Assembly (NCBI GenBank): GCA_963739335.1
Contig: CAVUAC010000051.1
Coordinates: 248,001 to 312,000 of the forward strand
From: UBA9647 sp963739335
GTDB taxonomy: Bacteria > Bacteroidota > Ignavibacteria > UBA10030
Direction: 5' to 3'
DNA length: 64,000 nt
The notes under the pieces were generated by a model that was not told where the DNA came from, did not search any database, and saw only the letters and a program-made list of their open reading frames with translations. The position numbers were made by a program, and so were the translations under genes. This document shows, piece after piece, positions 39,168-48,100 of the stretch (position 1 is its first letter; each line of letters opens with the position of its first letter).

Positions 39168-40382
39168 GACCGGTAGCTCGCATTGATGTGGACATATTCC
39201 TTTGTGAGATCACACGTCCAGAACCGGGCAAATTGCTCCCCCTGATGCAGGTCGATAACGATCACCACGGCGTCTTTCATCAGGATCTGCTTTTGCCTTT
39301 TCCTCATCCAGCACGATTTCATAGTTCTTCCGCAGAATTGGCAGATCGCCGAATGAAATCTCCACGTTATCCGGGTTGAAATCGATTCCCGAGTATCCGA
39401 CAGCGGCAAGAATTCGTCCCCAGTTCGCATCTGCCCCATGGATCGCTGTCTTCACAAGATTCGAGTTCGCTACCGCCCGTGCCGCCTGCGCCGCCTCTTC
39501 TTCCGACCGGGCTCCTTTCACCATGATCTCGATAAGCTTCGTCGCCCCTTCGCCATCTTCTGCAATCATCTTCGCCAGCTTGATAAGCACATATTCCAGT
39601 CCAGTGGCAAAAAGCTGATACTCCTCAGAATTCTCGCTCACCGAGTGATTCCTTGCCATACCATTGGCCAGCACAAGCACCATGTCATTGGTGCTCATGT
39701 CACCGTCCACCGTGATGCGGTTGAACGAGCGGTTATTCGCGGAGCGCAGCGCTTTCGAGAGAAGCTCCTGCGAAATCGCAATATCCGTTGTCACAAAGGT
39801 CAGCATCGTAGCCATGTTCGGTGCGATCATACCGGAACCTTTTGCCACGCCGCCGATCGTGACGACCGTGTCACCCAGCGTAAACTTCACTGCCGCTTCC
39901 TTCGGGAATGTATCCGTCGTCATGATTGATTCAGCTGCGTCTGTGTTCCCCCCGACATCTAACTTCCCCGCAAGCTCGCTTATCGCCGGAAGAACCTTCT
40001 CCATTGGCATGTACTGCCCGATAACGCCTGTCGATGAAACCATTACCTGGGTTTCGGGGACATTGAGCACCCGAGCGGTCGCCTTGACCATGTCCCAGGC
40101 ATCGTTCATACCGCGCTCACCCGTACACGCATTGGCATTGCCGCTGTTCACTATGATGGCCGAGCATACCGCTGAGCGCTTCAGCTGAAGCTTGTCAACG
40201 AGCACCGGTGCAGCCTGCGTCTTGTTCAGCGTAAATACCCCCGCAACCGTCGCCGGTGTCTGTGACACTATCATTGCGATATCTTTTTTTACTTTTCGGA
40301 TACCGCAATACATTCCTGCAGCAGTAAAACCCTTCGGTGCTGTTACTCCGCCCGGGCATTCATCCATTGCGATGGTTATCAA
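39164..40382 (-). CDS. argJ: Ornithine acetyltransferase / N-acetylglutamate synthase (frameshifted)
   Basis: This bifunctional enzyme moves the acetyl group from acetylornithine to glutamate, recycling the acetyl group in arginine synthesis. It is self-cleaved at a Thr: KGSGMIAPNMATMLTF shows the ATML site. The frame breaks near 39283. Dropping one base of the GG there turns AKADPDER into AKADLMKDAVVIVIDLHQG and carries the protein to its normal end TCDLTKEYVHINASYRS. The full length is about 405 residues, as usual. Its ATG overlaps the argC stop and its stop overlaps the argB start, so the three genes are translationally coupled. Confidence 0.94.
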
Positions 40383-41407
40383 GGGAGTAGTCCCTCCGTC
40401 TCTTTCAACCCAAACATCAGGTTCATGTTTTGCACCGCCTGGCCGGCAGCACCTTTTATTAAGTTATCGATGGTAGAAAGGATGATGAGCTGGTCATTAT
40501 CTGAATAGATCCGGAAGCCGATGTCGATATAGTTGGTGTAGTTCACATGTTTGATCTCTGGTATTGCAGTGTCCAAGATGCGCACGAAAGGTTCATGATC
40601 ATAATACTTGCGAAACGCGGCAAGAACATCTCCCTGCCTGACGTTCTCGGCGAGAGGTGCATAGATACTGGTATAGATCCCTCGCGTAATCGGGAGAAGG
40701 TGTGGAACGAAGGTCAGGGACACGGGTGCACCGGCGATCGCCTCAAGGGCCGTCTGAATTTCCGGAGTGTGTTGATGAATACCTACCTTGTAAGCCTTCA
40801 CCGATTCATTCACCTCTGTGAAGGAAAGGTCAAGGCTCGCGCTCCGACCAGCTCCTGAAACGCCGGAGAGCGAGCTGATCGTGATGCCGTGCAATTGGAC
40901 GATACCCTCTTTTAGTACCGGAGCCAGCGGAAGAATCGCGCTCGTCGCGTAGCAGCCTGGATTAGCGACCAATGTTGCTGATTTGATCTGCGATCGATTC
41001 CACTCAGGAAGGCCGAAAACCGCGCGGGGCAGGAGATCTGTTGCCTTGTGGTCGCGCTGATAAAATTTCTGGTAGAGGGAGGGATCCTTCAGTCTGAAGT
41101 CTCCGCCGAGATCAATAACTCTCTGTCCGCGATTAATGAGCTCGGGCACGATGTGCATCGCTTCGCCCGACGGCATCGCGATGAATACAACGTCGCTTTT
41201 GCAGGCGGCTTCGGCGGAATATTGCTCGTACGATGCCTCAACCTCACCGCTGAACCAAGGGTACACCTCTGCCACACGTTTGCCCGCTGAGCTATTCGCG
41301 AATAGCCTCTCTACCTCCACCTGTCGGTGGCGAAGGAGGATCTTCAATAGTTCCGCACCGGAATAACCGGATGCGCCAACTATTGATATTTTGATAGAAT
41401 CTGACAC
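40379..41407 (-). CDS. argC: N-acetyl-gamma-glutamyl-phosphate reductase
   Basis: The 342-residue NADP enzyme reduces acetylglutamyl phosphate to the semialdehyde. It has the N-terminal nucleotide fold (ISIVGASGYSGAELL) and the catalytic Cys in VANPGCYATS. The HQHTPEI segment with an active-site His and the GIYTSIYA strand are also present. It begins with GTG. It is the first gene of the arginine operon. A promoter with overlapping ArgR-type boxes lies 22-57 bases upstream. Confidence 0.97.
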   Translation of the reverse strand: MSDSIKISIVGASGYSGAELLKILLRHRQVEVERLFANSSAGKRVAEVYPWFSGEVEASYEQYSAEAACKSDVVFIAMPSGEAMHIVPELINRGQRVIDLGGDFRLKDPSLYQKFYQRDHKATDLLPRAVFGLPEWNRSQIKSATLVANPGCYATSAILPLAPVLKEGIVQLHGITISSLSGVSGAGRSASLDLSFTEVNESVKAYKVGIHQHTPEIQTALEAIAGAPVSLTFVPHLLPITRGIYTSIYAPLAENVRQGDVLAAFRKYYDHEPFVRILDTAIPEIKHVNYTNYIDIGFRIYSDNDQLIILSTIDNLIKGAAGQAVQNMNLMFGLKETEGLLP

Positions 41408-41428
41408 GTTCGTCTAAATGCTACTGGG

Positions 41429-41464
41429 TTGTATAAATATACACATAGATGAATAATTATGCAA
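41429..41464 (-). promoter_or_regulatory. argC promoter overlapped by two ARG-box-like palindromes
   Basis: On the minus strand TTGCAT (41459-41464) and TATATT (41436-41441) are spaced by 17 bases, a good sigma-70-type promoter reading into argC. One ARG-box-like site, TGAATAATTATGCA (41450-41463), covers the -35. It differs from the known TGAATWWWWATTCA core by one base. A second palindrome, GTATAAATATAC (41431-41442), covers the -10. The centres are 20 bases apart, close to the two-turn spacing of paired ARG boxes. Confidence 0.65.
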
Positions 41465-41575
41465 GAACATTCTTCAATCCTTAAAGTTTCTTAACGCGAA
41501 ACGGAAGGTTATGTCTATGGTTGGATGGGCAGCGAAGCCTTTGTATATTTGTCCGACGGGAGGTCTAGAGAAGCT

Positions 41576-42673
41576 ATGGGATTTACCTGCGGAATTGTTG
41601 GTTTGCCAAACGTTGGGAAGTCGACGCTTTTCAACGCAATTACATCGGCTGGCGCACCGGTAGCCAATTATCCATTCTGCACTATCGACCCCAACGTTGG
41701 TGTCGTTACTGTTCCCGATCGCCGGCTCGCGCGGCTGACGGAGATCTTCAAGCCTGCCAAAACCGTTCCGACGACGCTCGAGTTTCTTGACATCGCCGGC
41801 CTCGTGCGCGGTGCCAGCAAAGGAGAGGGATTGGGAAACCAGTTTCTTTCACACATCCGCACCGTTGACGCCGTCGCACACATTGTCCGCTGCTTTGACG
41901 ATCCCAACGTTGTGCACGTCGATGGCTCCGTCAATCCCAAACGAGACATCGAAATCGTCGAGACCGAACTTGTCCTCAAAGATCTCGAATCCGTTGAACA
42001 CAAACTTGCCGAAGCCGAAAAGCATGCGAAATCCGGCGACAAGAAATCCAAAGAAGAAGCCACATATCATGCTCGCATCCGCGAGCACCTTGTGACAGGC
42101 CGACTCGCCCGCTATTTCGCCGTTCACACCGAGGAAGAGCGCCACTGGCTCCGCGACCTGCATCTTCTGACGAACAAGCCAGTGATGTACGTCTGCAACG
42201 TCCACGAGAAACACTTCAACACAGAGACTGACTACATTACGCAGGTTCGCGACATCGCCGCGAAAGAATCTGCTAAGGTCGTCATCATCAGCGCGGAAGT
42301 CGAGGCAGAGATAGCCGAATTGCCCGAAGCAGAGCGCGGACCTTTTCTCCAGGAGCTTGGTTTGCAGGAATCCGGCCTCAACCAGGTCATCCGCGAAGGA
42401 TATGATCTCCTCCGGCTTCTCACGTTCTTCACCGTCAACCCGAAGGAACTGCACGCCTGGACCGTTCCCCGGGGAACTACCGCTCCGTCAGCTGCCAGCG
42501 TCATCCACACCGATTTTGAGAAGGGGTTTATCCGCGCAGAGATCATGAAATACACAGATCTTAACCGCCTTGGCTCCGAGCATGCACTCAGGGAAGTTGG
42601 CCTCTTGCACATTCAGGGAAGAGACTATCTTATAGAGGATGGAGATGTAATGTTCGTGCGGTTCAACTTGTAG
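41576..42673 (+). CDS. ychF: Redox-regulated ATPase YchF
   Basis: From the ATG at 41576 the protein is 365 residues, matching the family. The upstream extension of the frame lacks similarity. It is an Obg-family P-loop protein: G1 GLPNVGKST, G3 DIAGLVRGASKGEGLG, and the altered G4 motif CNVHE (NxxE instead of NKxD), which is what makes YchF prefer ATP over GTP. A coiled-coil insert (near 130-160) and the C-terminal TGS-like domain (VNPKELHAWTVPRGTTAPSAA) follow. It associates with ribosomes and stress responses in other bacteria. It diverges from argC. Confidence 0.97.
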   Translation: MGFTCGIVGLPNVGKSTLFNAITSAGAPVANYPFCTIDPNVGVVTVPDRRLARLTEIFKPAKTVPTTLEFLDIAGLVRGASKGEGLGNQFLSHIRTVDAVAHIVRCFDDPNVVHVDGSVNPKRDIEIVETELVLKDLESVEHKLAEAEKHAKSGDKKSKEEATYHARIREHLVTGRLARYFAVHTEEERHWLRDLHLLTNKPVMYVCNVHEKHFNTETDYITQVRDIAAKESAKVVIISAEVEAEIAELPEAERGPFLQELGLQESGLNQVIREGYDLLRLLTFFTVNPKELHAWTVPRGTTAPSAASVIHTDFEKGFIRAEIMKYTDLNRLGSEHALREVGLLHIQGRDYLIEDGDVMFVRFNL

Positions 42674-42753
42674 CTACAACAACCAGCTTCTAAGTGTGAA
42701 TTGACAATTGACAATTATCAATTAAGTCTGTCCGCCGATAAGCTCCGCACATC

Positions 42754-43665
42754 CTACTCCTTACTCTTCGTCTTCTTTATGACCTCTAACCCACTTTCTT
42801 TTATCGCCGAGTTCACGAGGTCCCCATAAATCTCCGGCCGCCGCGATGCAATGACCGCAAGTGTGCGGTCATATTTCTTATCAAAATAGAAGCTCGTCAT
42901 ACGCTTATCACCGAGGTCGAGATCATAGGTTAGCAGGTCGATTGCGCGACCCAGGTCGGCAAGAATCAGGCCATCCCTACCCACCACGCTCGTTCTGCCG
43001 ATCATCTTACCCGGCTTCCACTCTCCTTCCGGATAACCATAGCAGGCTGACACGACGGGAAGCCCCGTATCGATAGCTCGTGCGCGATACCGAATCTCCC
43101 AATCGATTTCCCCCCAGCTTGCCTGAACATGAGGAAACAACAATACCTGTGCACCACGCAACATCAGGACCTGTGCCACTTCAGGGTATTCAATATCCAT
43201 GCACGTCATAATCCCGACGGTTACACAGTCAAGCTTGTAGATTGGAATGTCGTTGCCCGCCTTGACCCCGATTTTTTGTTCTAGCAAGGTCGGATGGGAC
43301 TTCTGATAACAACCAACGATCTTTCCTTTTCGGTCAAAGAGAACAACGTAACTCGAAAGATTTCCCATATAGGTGCCAAACATCGGCAAGGCTACATTCA
43401 TTCGGAACTCTTTCGCCGCGGTCCCAATGGTATCGGTGAATGGCCCTGGAATAGGGTCAGGGACATATTCTTTCCTGTTACGCGACCACGTTCTGTGGTG
43501 CAGGTTGGCATACTCACCAAACAGAACGAGATCTGACTTTCTCTTGCCTGCCTGCTCCAGCATGATGAGGATCTGGGCAAGATTGACCTTTTGTTTTTCA
43601 TCAAAGGTCCTGCCGCGGATCACCGTCGGCAGTTGAGCCGAACTAATGCGGATGATAGTACTCAT
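42754..43665 (-). CDS. Carbon-nitrogen hydrolase (nitrilase superfamily)
   Basis: The 303-residue protein has the nitrilase triad: Glu in LFGEYAN, Lys in CYQKSHPTL and Cys in VGIMTCMDIEYPE. Members hydrolyse nitriles, amides or N-carbamoyl compounds. The flanking YPEGEWKPGKMIGRTSV region is typical of the amidase-like branches. The substrate is not evident. Its ATG overlaps the stop of a short frame (43662-43823) that resembles the start of a sodium:solute symporter, and galK lies just before that. It is therefore the last gene of the long minus-strand sugar locus. Confidence 0.88.
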   Translation of the reverse strand: MSTIIRISSAQLPTVIRGRTFDEKQKVNLAQILIMLEQAGKRKSDLVLFGEYANLHHRTWSRNRKEYVPDPIPGPFTDTIGTAAKEFRMNVALPMFGTYMGNLSSYVVLFDRKGKIVGCYQKSHPTLLEQKIGVKAGNDIPIYKLDCVTVGIMTCMDIEYPEVAQVLMLRGAQVLLFPHVQASWGEIDWEIRYRARAIDTGLPVVSACYGYPEGEWKPGKMIGRTSVVGRDGLILADLGRAIDLLTYDLDLGDKRMTSFYFDKKYDRTLAVIASRRPEIYGDLVNSAIKESGLEVIKKTKSKE

Positions 43666-43823
43666 AGAGTTGTCTTTCCCATGGGTCGTGATCGATCCCG
43701 CGTAAGATACAGAATTGCTATCCCTTTCCGACGGGCAGCATAGATACCGACCCAGCTGATGATGACAAAGTGGAGCCCGATCAATCCATAGTCGAGAAGG
43801 TTGGCGGTATTGAAGACTGGCAT
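43662..43823 (-). pseudogene. N-terminal fragment of a sodium:solute symporter (53 codons)
   Basis: This short frame begins nine bases after the galactokinase stop and ends in an ATGA overlap with the nitrilase gene. It reads MPVFNTANLLDYGLIGLHFV and then IISWVGIYAARRK. That matches the first membrane helix and Y-x-A-R-R-K end of SSS-family symporters, which often accompany sugar kinases. The remaining dozen helices are missing. It is either the remnant of a deleted transporter or a one-helix small protein. The translational coupling on both sides suggests it is still translated. Confidence 0.45.
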
Positions 43824-43832
43824 GTCGAGTCG

Positions 43833-45299
43833 TTACATGGATTCACCGCTTTGCCACGCTCCGGCACCCGTTGTCGCGCGGCAAAAGAAAATGACATCAT
43901 GAAGGTTCGTAAATTGTGTGAAAGATTTCTCCTTCTCACGCTTGATATATCCATTATAGTACGCTGCCGTGACACCGCGTAGGAACGTCTCCACCCGTTC
44001 CGCCGGAACAGCGTTTACAGTACACCCCCCGAACCCTGCCCCCGTCAATCGGGCACCGAGAGCTCCGTGCTCACGAGCGATGGAGACAAGAACCTCAAGC
44101 TCCGGACAGCTTATTTCATAGTCATCGCGACAGCTAGCATGAGATTCACTCATCAGCGCGCCCACCACCGCGGATTCTCCTTCACGCATTGCCTTGACCG
44201 CAGAGGTCACACGCCGAGCTTCTGTCACCACGTGCCAATATCGATTCCACACGCGGAACCCGTCCGATGGCTCCGGCAATATGCTGCCGTCTCGCAAGGT
44301 GCACAGTTTTTTCTCGACTGAATCAACTCTTTCCCCGAGACGCTGTGCAACTTCATTCATTGAAAGCGACCGCTCCCCGATGGCATTCAAAGCGATCTCG
44401 TCCAGCGCACGTTGATCGATCTTAAGCCGTTCTGCTGAAAGATCAGCCAAGCGAGCTGGACGAACGGTTATCCCAGTCTTATCTCCAACCGCTTTGGCAA
44501 TCAGCGCTGTCGCAAGCCGGCATTCTATAACACGCCGATTGTAGGCATAACGCACGCTTTCGCTTTTCGGAGCGCGCATCAGGCTATTGCAGACAACAAA
44601 TGTCAGGTTGTTCGGAAGAGGAACCGGTTCTGTCCGCAGAGGGAAGAAGTCAATCTTCAGTGCCTTGTTTGCCTCCGCCAGCAGCGATACCGCCTGGTCC
44701 ATACCGCCCCCTTCACTGCCGACATACCGTTCCGCGTGCGCCAGCAGTTCTGCCAGTTCCTCATGGTCGACTTCGACATTGTTCATCGCAAGAAACGCCA
44801 ACGCGGAAGCGACCACCAGGGCGGAAGAAGATGACAACCCTGCAGATTCAGGAATAGTGCCCCCGACGACAGCCTGAAAACCAACAGCCTTCTTCACGTC
44901 CACCAGGCCGGCTTCGAGAATTCCATGAACCGCGGCCTTCACATAGTTTCCCCAGTCACCCTGTTTGTACGGAGGCAAAGGAAATTCGGTGGTGAACGTC
45001 CGTCGCTCAAAGGAAGGATTCTCATTGATAAGCTCAACGCTTAGGTCTTTCCGCGGCGAAACGATAAAAACAAAGTCGCGGTCGATCGCCATCGGCAGCA
45101 CCGGATAGCCGTTGTAGTCAGTGTGCTCGCCGATGAGATTCACCCGGCCGGGCGCACGAACGATGGAAGAGGGTGATTTCCCCGGATAGCTCACCATGAA
45201 AAAACGGAGAAGTCTTTTGTACCGATCGTCGTGGGAACGGAGTTCTTCAGGAGAGCAATGGTAGATTCGTTGGAGTTCTTCAGAAAGATCTCGTCGCAC
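43833..45299 (-). CDS. Galactokinase-family GHMP sugar kinase
   Basis: The 488-residue protein shows the galactokinase signature GRVNLIGEHTDYNG, the phosphate loop GGTIPESAGLSSSSAL, the catalytic Asp in GGGMDQAVSL and the C-terminal GARLTGAGFGGCTV. It phosphorylates galactose or a related sugar at C1 with ATP. It is about 100 residues longer than bacterial GalK, mainly from an insert between residues 260 and 350. That recalls the longer GalNAc/galactose kinase branch. Position next to a nucleotidyltransferase suggests a salvage pathway making a nucleotide sugar directly from the free sugar. Confidence 0.88.
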   Translation of the reverse strand: MRRDLSEELQRIYHCSPEELRSHDDRYKRLLRFFMVSYPGKSPSSIVRAPGRVNLIGEHTDYNGYPVLPMAIDRDFVFIVSPRKDLSVELINENPSFERRTFTTEFPLPPYKQGDWGNYVKAAVHGILEAGLVDVKKAVGFQAVVGGTIPESAGLSSSSALVVASALAFLAMNNVEVDHEELAELLAHAERYVGSEGGGMDQAVSLLAEANKALKIDFFPLRTEPVPLPNNLTFVVCNSLMRAPKSESVRYAYNRRVIECRLATALIAKAVGDKTGITVRPARLADLSAERLKIDQRALDEIALNAIGERSLSMNEVAQRLGERVDSVEKKLCTLRDGSILPEPSDGFRVWNRYWHVVTEARRVTSAVKAMREGESAVVGALMSESHASCRDDYEISCPELEVLVSIAREHGALGARLTGAGFGGCTVNAVPAERVETFLRGVTAAYYNGYIKREKEKSFTQFTNLHDVIFFCRATTGAGAWQSGESM

Positions 45300-45342
45300 A
45301 GAGTGTACCGGGGTAATCTGGTGGTGAGACGAATCGATGGAG

Positions 45343-46227
45343 CTACGACGACCAATTCATGGTCGTGAAATGCTTCTTGAGATATTCACGCGTCGTAGCG
45401 ATATCTTCCTTATAGGTCAGGTCCGGAACATGCTCTTTCAGCGGCAGCGCCCTTAACGATCGCGGGTGCTGCTTGACCATGATTGTTACTGCCATCACCA
45501 GTTCTTTCTCGTGGCGAATGGGGTTCTCCGGACAGTCCCGAAGGGGGCCAACGATCATGGAATAGTTCAGGCCAAAGATGTTCATGCTCACCCGGAGTGT
45601 TCCATCAGCGCTGCGCAAACCTTCAAGCTCTTGCAGTGACGGCTTTTCCACAATCTCCAGGAGATACCCATCCCGATCTTTCTTTGTGATACCAAAATGC
45701 GCAATGCGAGCCTCATCAAATTCCAATCCGGATCGGTCATAGTCGATCAGCGCATTGGGAGCGTCGCAGTCCAGGAGCATGGTGAACGCGCGAACAGAAT
45801 ATAAGTTGTCACTATTGCAGACGATGAATGAACCATCTTTCCAGTCGGGCCGGGTCAGAAGAGCCTGTATGAGGGCATCGGAGGTGCCCATGGGTTTCCG
45901 CCGACCCTGGGGGATGCGCTGAATAGCATAGGAGATACGAAGATCGTGGAATTCGTTGTCACGATCCTTCACACCATAGTACTGCCGCAGCACGATATCC
46001 TGCTCACCCACAACAATGACGATATCCTGAATGCCGACCTGTTTCATGTTGTAGAGCAGATAGTCGAGGAACGGCCTTCCCTCAACGCCAACACTGATCA
46101 TCCCCTTGGTGCGTTCTTCGGCTTGTTTGAGGAGCTCCGGATCGAGACTCGCATCCCTCGATGGCAATCTCATCCTCGAAGAAACCCCACCCGCAAGAAT
46201 GACCGCCCGTTTATCACCCTTGTTCAT
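45343..46227 (-). CDS. Sugar-phosphate nucleotidyltransferase
   Basis: The 294-residue protein starts with the nucleotidyltransferase loop VILAGGVSSRMRLP, a variant of GGxGTRL. It has ISVGVEGRPFLDYLLYNM, the VCNSDNLYSV metal-binding strand and EIVEKPS. It would join a sugar 1-phosphate to a nucleoside triphosphate to form a nucleotide sugar and pyrophosphate. The preceding and following genes are a Gfo/Idh oxidoreductase (four-base gap) and the GHMP kinase (44-base gap). The trio fits kinase plus nucleotidyltransferase salvage of a sugar released from a polysaccharide. Confidence 0.82.
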   Translation of the reverse strand: MNKGDKRAVILAGGVSSRMRLPSRDASLDPELLKQAEERTKGMISVGVEGRPFLDYLLYNMKQVGIQDIVIVVGEQDIVLRQYYGVKDRDNEFHDLRISYAIQRIPQGRRKPMGTSDALIQALLTRPDWKDGSFIVCNSDNLYSVRAFTMLLDCDAPNALIDYDRSGLEFDEARIAHFGITKKDRDGYLLEIVEKPSLQELEGLRSADGTLRVSMNIFGLNYSMIVGPLRDCPENPIRHEKELVMAVTIMVKQHPRSLRALPLKEHVPDLTYKEDIATTREYLKKHFTTMNWSS

Positions 46228-46230
46228 GTG

Positions 46231-47142
46231 CTATGAACCCCTACGCTTGGCCGCCGCATATTCAGCTGCGTATGCCGCTCCATCAAAGCCCTCTTCTGAT
46301 GGGACTTCAGAAAGATAGATTTTGCCGCCGTGTTGCCGCGAAAGTTTCGCGGCGATGTGAATCTTCACCGCTTCAAGCGGTGCTTCGAGAGAGAAGGTAG
46401 CGTCTTTCCCGTTCACCATATCAATAAAGTGTTGAAGAAAGAACTCATAGATCCGGCTCGGATCGACCCGCATGGTGTGCATTCCTGTCGAGGAATAAAG
46501 GCACACTGACCATTCATGAAACGGCTGCTGGAGTTGGAGCATCAGCACAAAGCCGTTGTGGTAGGTCACGGCGATAAATGATGACTTGTTCTCTGCGACA
46601 TATTCAACGTAGTTGGCTCCTGTTCCCACCATTCCCTGCGCCAGCTCGGTCGTGTGGATTCCATAGCTGAAAAAATCCCCGGGCCCTGTTGCAATCGCGG
46701 TCGATACCTCGCCGATCCGGTCAGCCTGCGACCGAAGCATCGCGATCTCCGGCGCATAGCGCAATGGAGACCCTCCGTAGATTGGGGTCTTGTGTGTAGC
46801 GTGGAGTTCCAGCAAGGTATAGATGTCGCTCACCTTGCCAACGATCGGTTTGTCGATGAGCACCGGCTTCCCTGCTTCAATGAATGGATATGCACGGTCA
46901 ACGTGTTTGTCCCAGTTAACGCTGTGGATCATGACGGCGTCGACATGCTCAATCATGTCCTCCAGTCGCTTGCATACGCGGGGAATGTCGTTTTCTCGCG
47001 CAAACTGCTCGTCATACCCTTCCGGCCACACATCACGGCCATCCCAGAGCGCATTCACTTTTACGCCCGGCATGCCGTTGAGAATTTTCGTGAAGGCCTT
47101 CGGGTGAGACGTATCCAGGTCAACCAATCCAATACGAATCAT
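46231..47142 (-). CDS. Gfo/Idh/MocA-family oxidoreductase
   Basis: The 303-residue protein has an N-terminal Rossmann-like part and the family's catalytic region EAGKPVLIDKPIV, with the conserved Lys. It ends in a C-terminal alpha/beta domain. The usual GxGxxG nucleotide loop is replaced by GLVDLDTSH, a known variant in some sugar oxidoreductases, so cofactor affinity is uncertain. It probably oxidises or reduces a sugar or cyclitol derivative with NAD(P). It sits between a transporter gene (11-base gap) and the nucleotidyltransferase gene (3-base gap), clearly in one operon. Confidence 0.82.
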   Translation of the reverse strand: MIRIGLVDLDTSHPKAFTKILNGMPGVKVNALWDGRDVWPEGYDEQFARENDIPRVCKRLEDMIEHVDAVMIHSVNWDKHVDRAYPFIEAGKPVLIDKPIVGKVSDIYTLLELHATHKTPIYGGSPLRYAPEIAMLRSQADRIGEVSTAIATGPGDFFSYGIHTTELAQGMVGTGANYVEYVAENKSSFIAVTYHNGFVLMLQLQQPFHEWSVCLYSSTGMHTMRVDPSRIYEFFLQHFIDMVNGKDATFSLEAPLEAVKIHIAAKLSRQHGGKIYLSEVPSEEGFDGAAYAAEYAAAKRRGS

Positions 47143-47153
47143 GTGAACACCCT

Positions 47154-48068
47154 TTAAGAGGTTTGCCGGGCTAGAATTTTCGACTTCACAAGATCAAATT
47201 GCGTAGCGAGTATGACCCCCGCGAGCACCAGGATTGAACCTGCAATTTCAGGGGGGGACATTCGCTCACCAAACCAGACAATGCCTGAGGCGACGGCGAT
47301 CACCGGTATGACATACCCCACCATAGAAAGAATGACAATGTCGACTCGAACAAGAAGTGCAAAGTAGATTGCGAACGGAATGGCAGAGGCGACAATCCCA
47401 AGATAAAGGACCGATAGTGCCAGATCAATGGTCGGGTTCACCCTTGGCAACCCGCTCAGAAAGCTGAATGGCAGTGTTTCAAGTCCTGCAAAAATCAGGA
47501 TGTACATCATGAACCCGAACTGGTCTTTTCCCTTGAAGTATTTTCGCGCATACACCTGTCCGAATCCGTTCAGAATCGAGGGTATGAAAACCGCAAAACC
47601 CGCGAGGACGGTGAGACTACTTAAGTCTGTCACAGGCTTGTCCGAAAAAAGCACAACGATACCGATGAATCCAATGACAAGCCCTGCGATTTTGGCGAAC
47701 GAGAACTGTTTCTCTCCCAACATGAAGTACACACAAATTGCTACAAAAAACGGAGTTGTGCTTTGAAGAATGGAACCCAGGCCGACGTTGATGTACAGAA
47801 GCGCCCACGACGTAAGAGCCATGGGGATTCCTACCCAACATGTCCCGGATACAAATGCTATCCAGAGAGTGTGTCGATCAAACGGTTCTTTATCGGTCTT
47901 TCGCAAGCGCCAGAAGAAAAGGAACATGCCGCCGACGATACTCCGGAGGCTCGCAAGGAGGAATGGATCGCAATCGCGCAGTCCAACTTTGTTCACAGGC
48001 CATGCTAACCCCCACACTATTGCCAGAAAACCTACTGCAAGTGTGTCAAGGAATCGAGAATGCTTCAT
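47154..48068 (-). CDS. EamA/DMT-family membrane transporter
   Basis: The 304-residue protein has about ten hydrophobic helices in two repeated EamA halves: the first from residue 10 (LAVGFLAIVWGLAWPVNKVGL) and the second beginning near 150 and ending with EIAGSILVLAGVILA. Each half shows the glycine/proline-rich helices of drug/metabolite transporters. Members export or import amino acids, sugars or nucleotide sugars. No specificity can be read here. It is probably co-transcribed with glycerate kinase upstream and the Gfo/Idh gene downstream. Confidence 0.88.
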   Translation of the reverse strand: MKHSRFLDTLAVGFLAIVWGLAWPVNKVGLRDCDPFLLASLRSIVGGMFLFFWRLRKTDKEPFDRHTLWIAFVSGTCWVGIPMALTSWALLYINVGLGSILQSTTPFFVAICVYFMLGEKQFSFAKIAGLVIGFIGIVVLFSDKPVTDLSSLTVLAGFAVFIPSILNGFGQVYARKYFKGKDQFGFMMYILIFAGLETLPFSFLSGLPRVNPTIDLALSVLYLGIVASAIPFAIYFALLVRVDIVILSMVGYVIPVIAVASGIVWFGERMSPPEIAGSILVLAGVILATQFDLVKSKILARQTS

Positions 48069-48100
48069 CGGACGTTCAGCCTAAGCAACTTTGTGGTTGT

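Noticed and set aside
38277..40382. argB and argJ as true pseudogenes
   Set aside because: The breaks are single bases, one in a G-run, and the surrounding operon with overlapping starts, repressor and operator is intact; similar breaks recur through the window.
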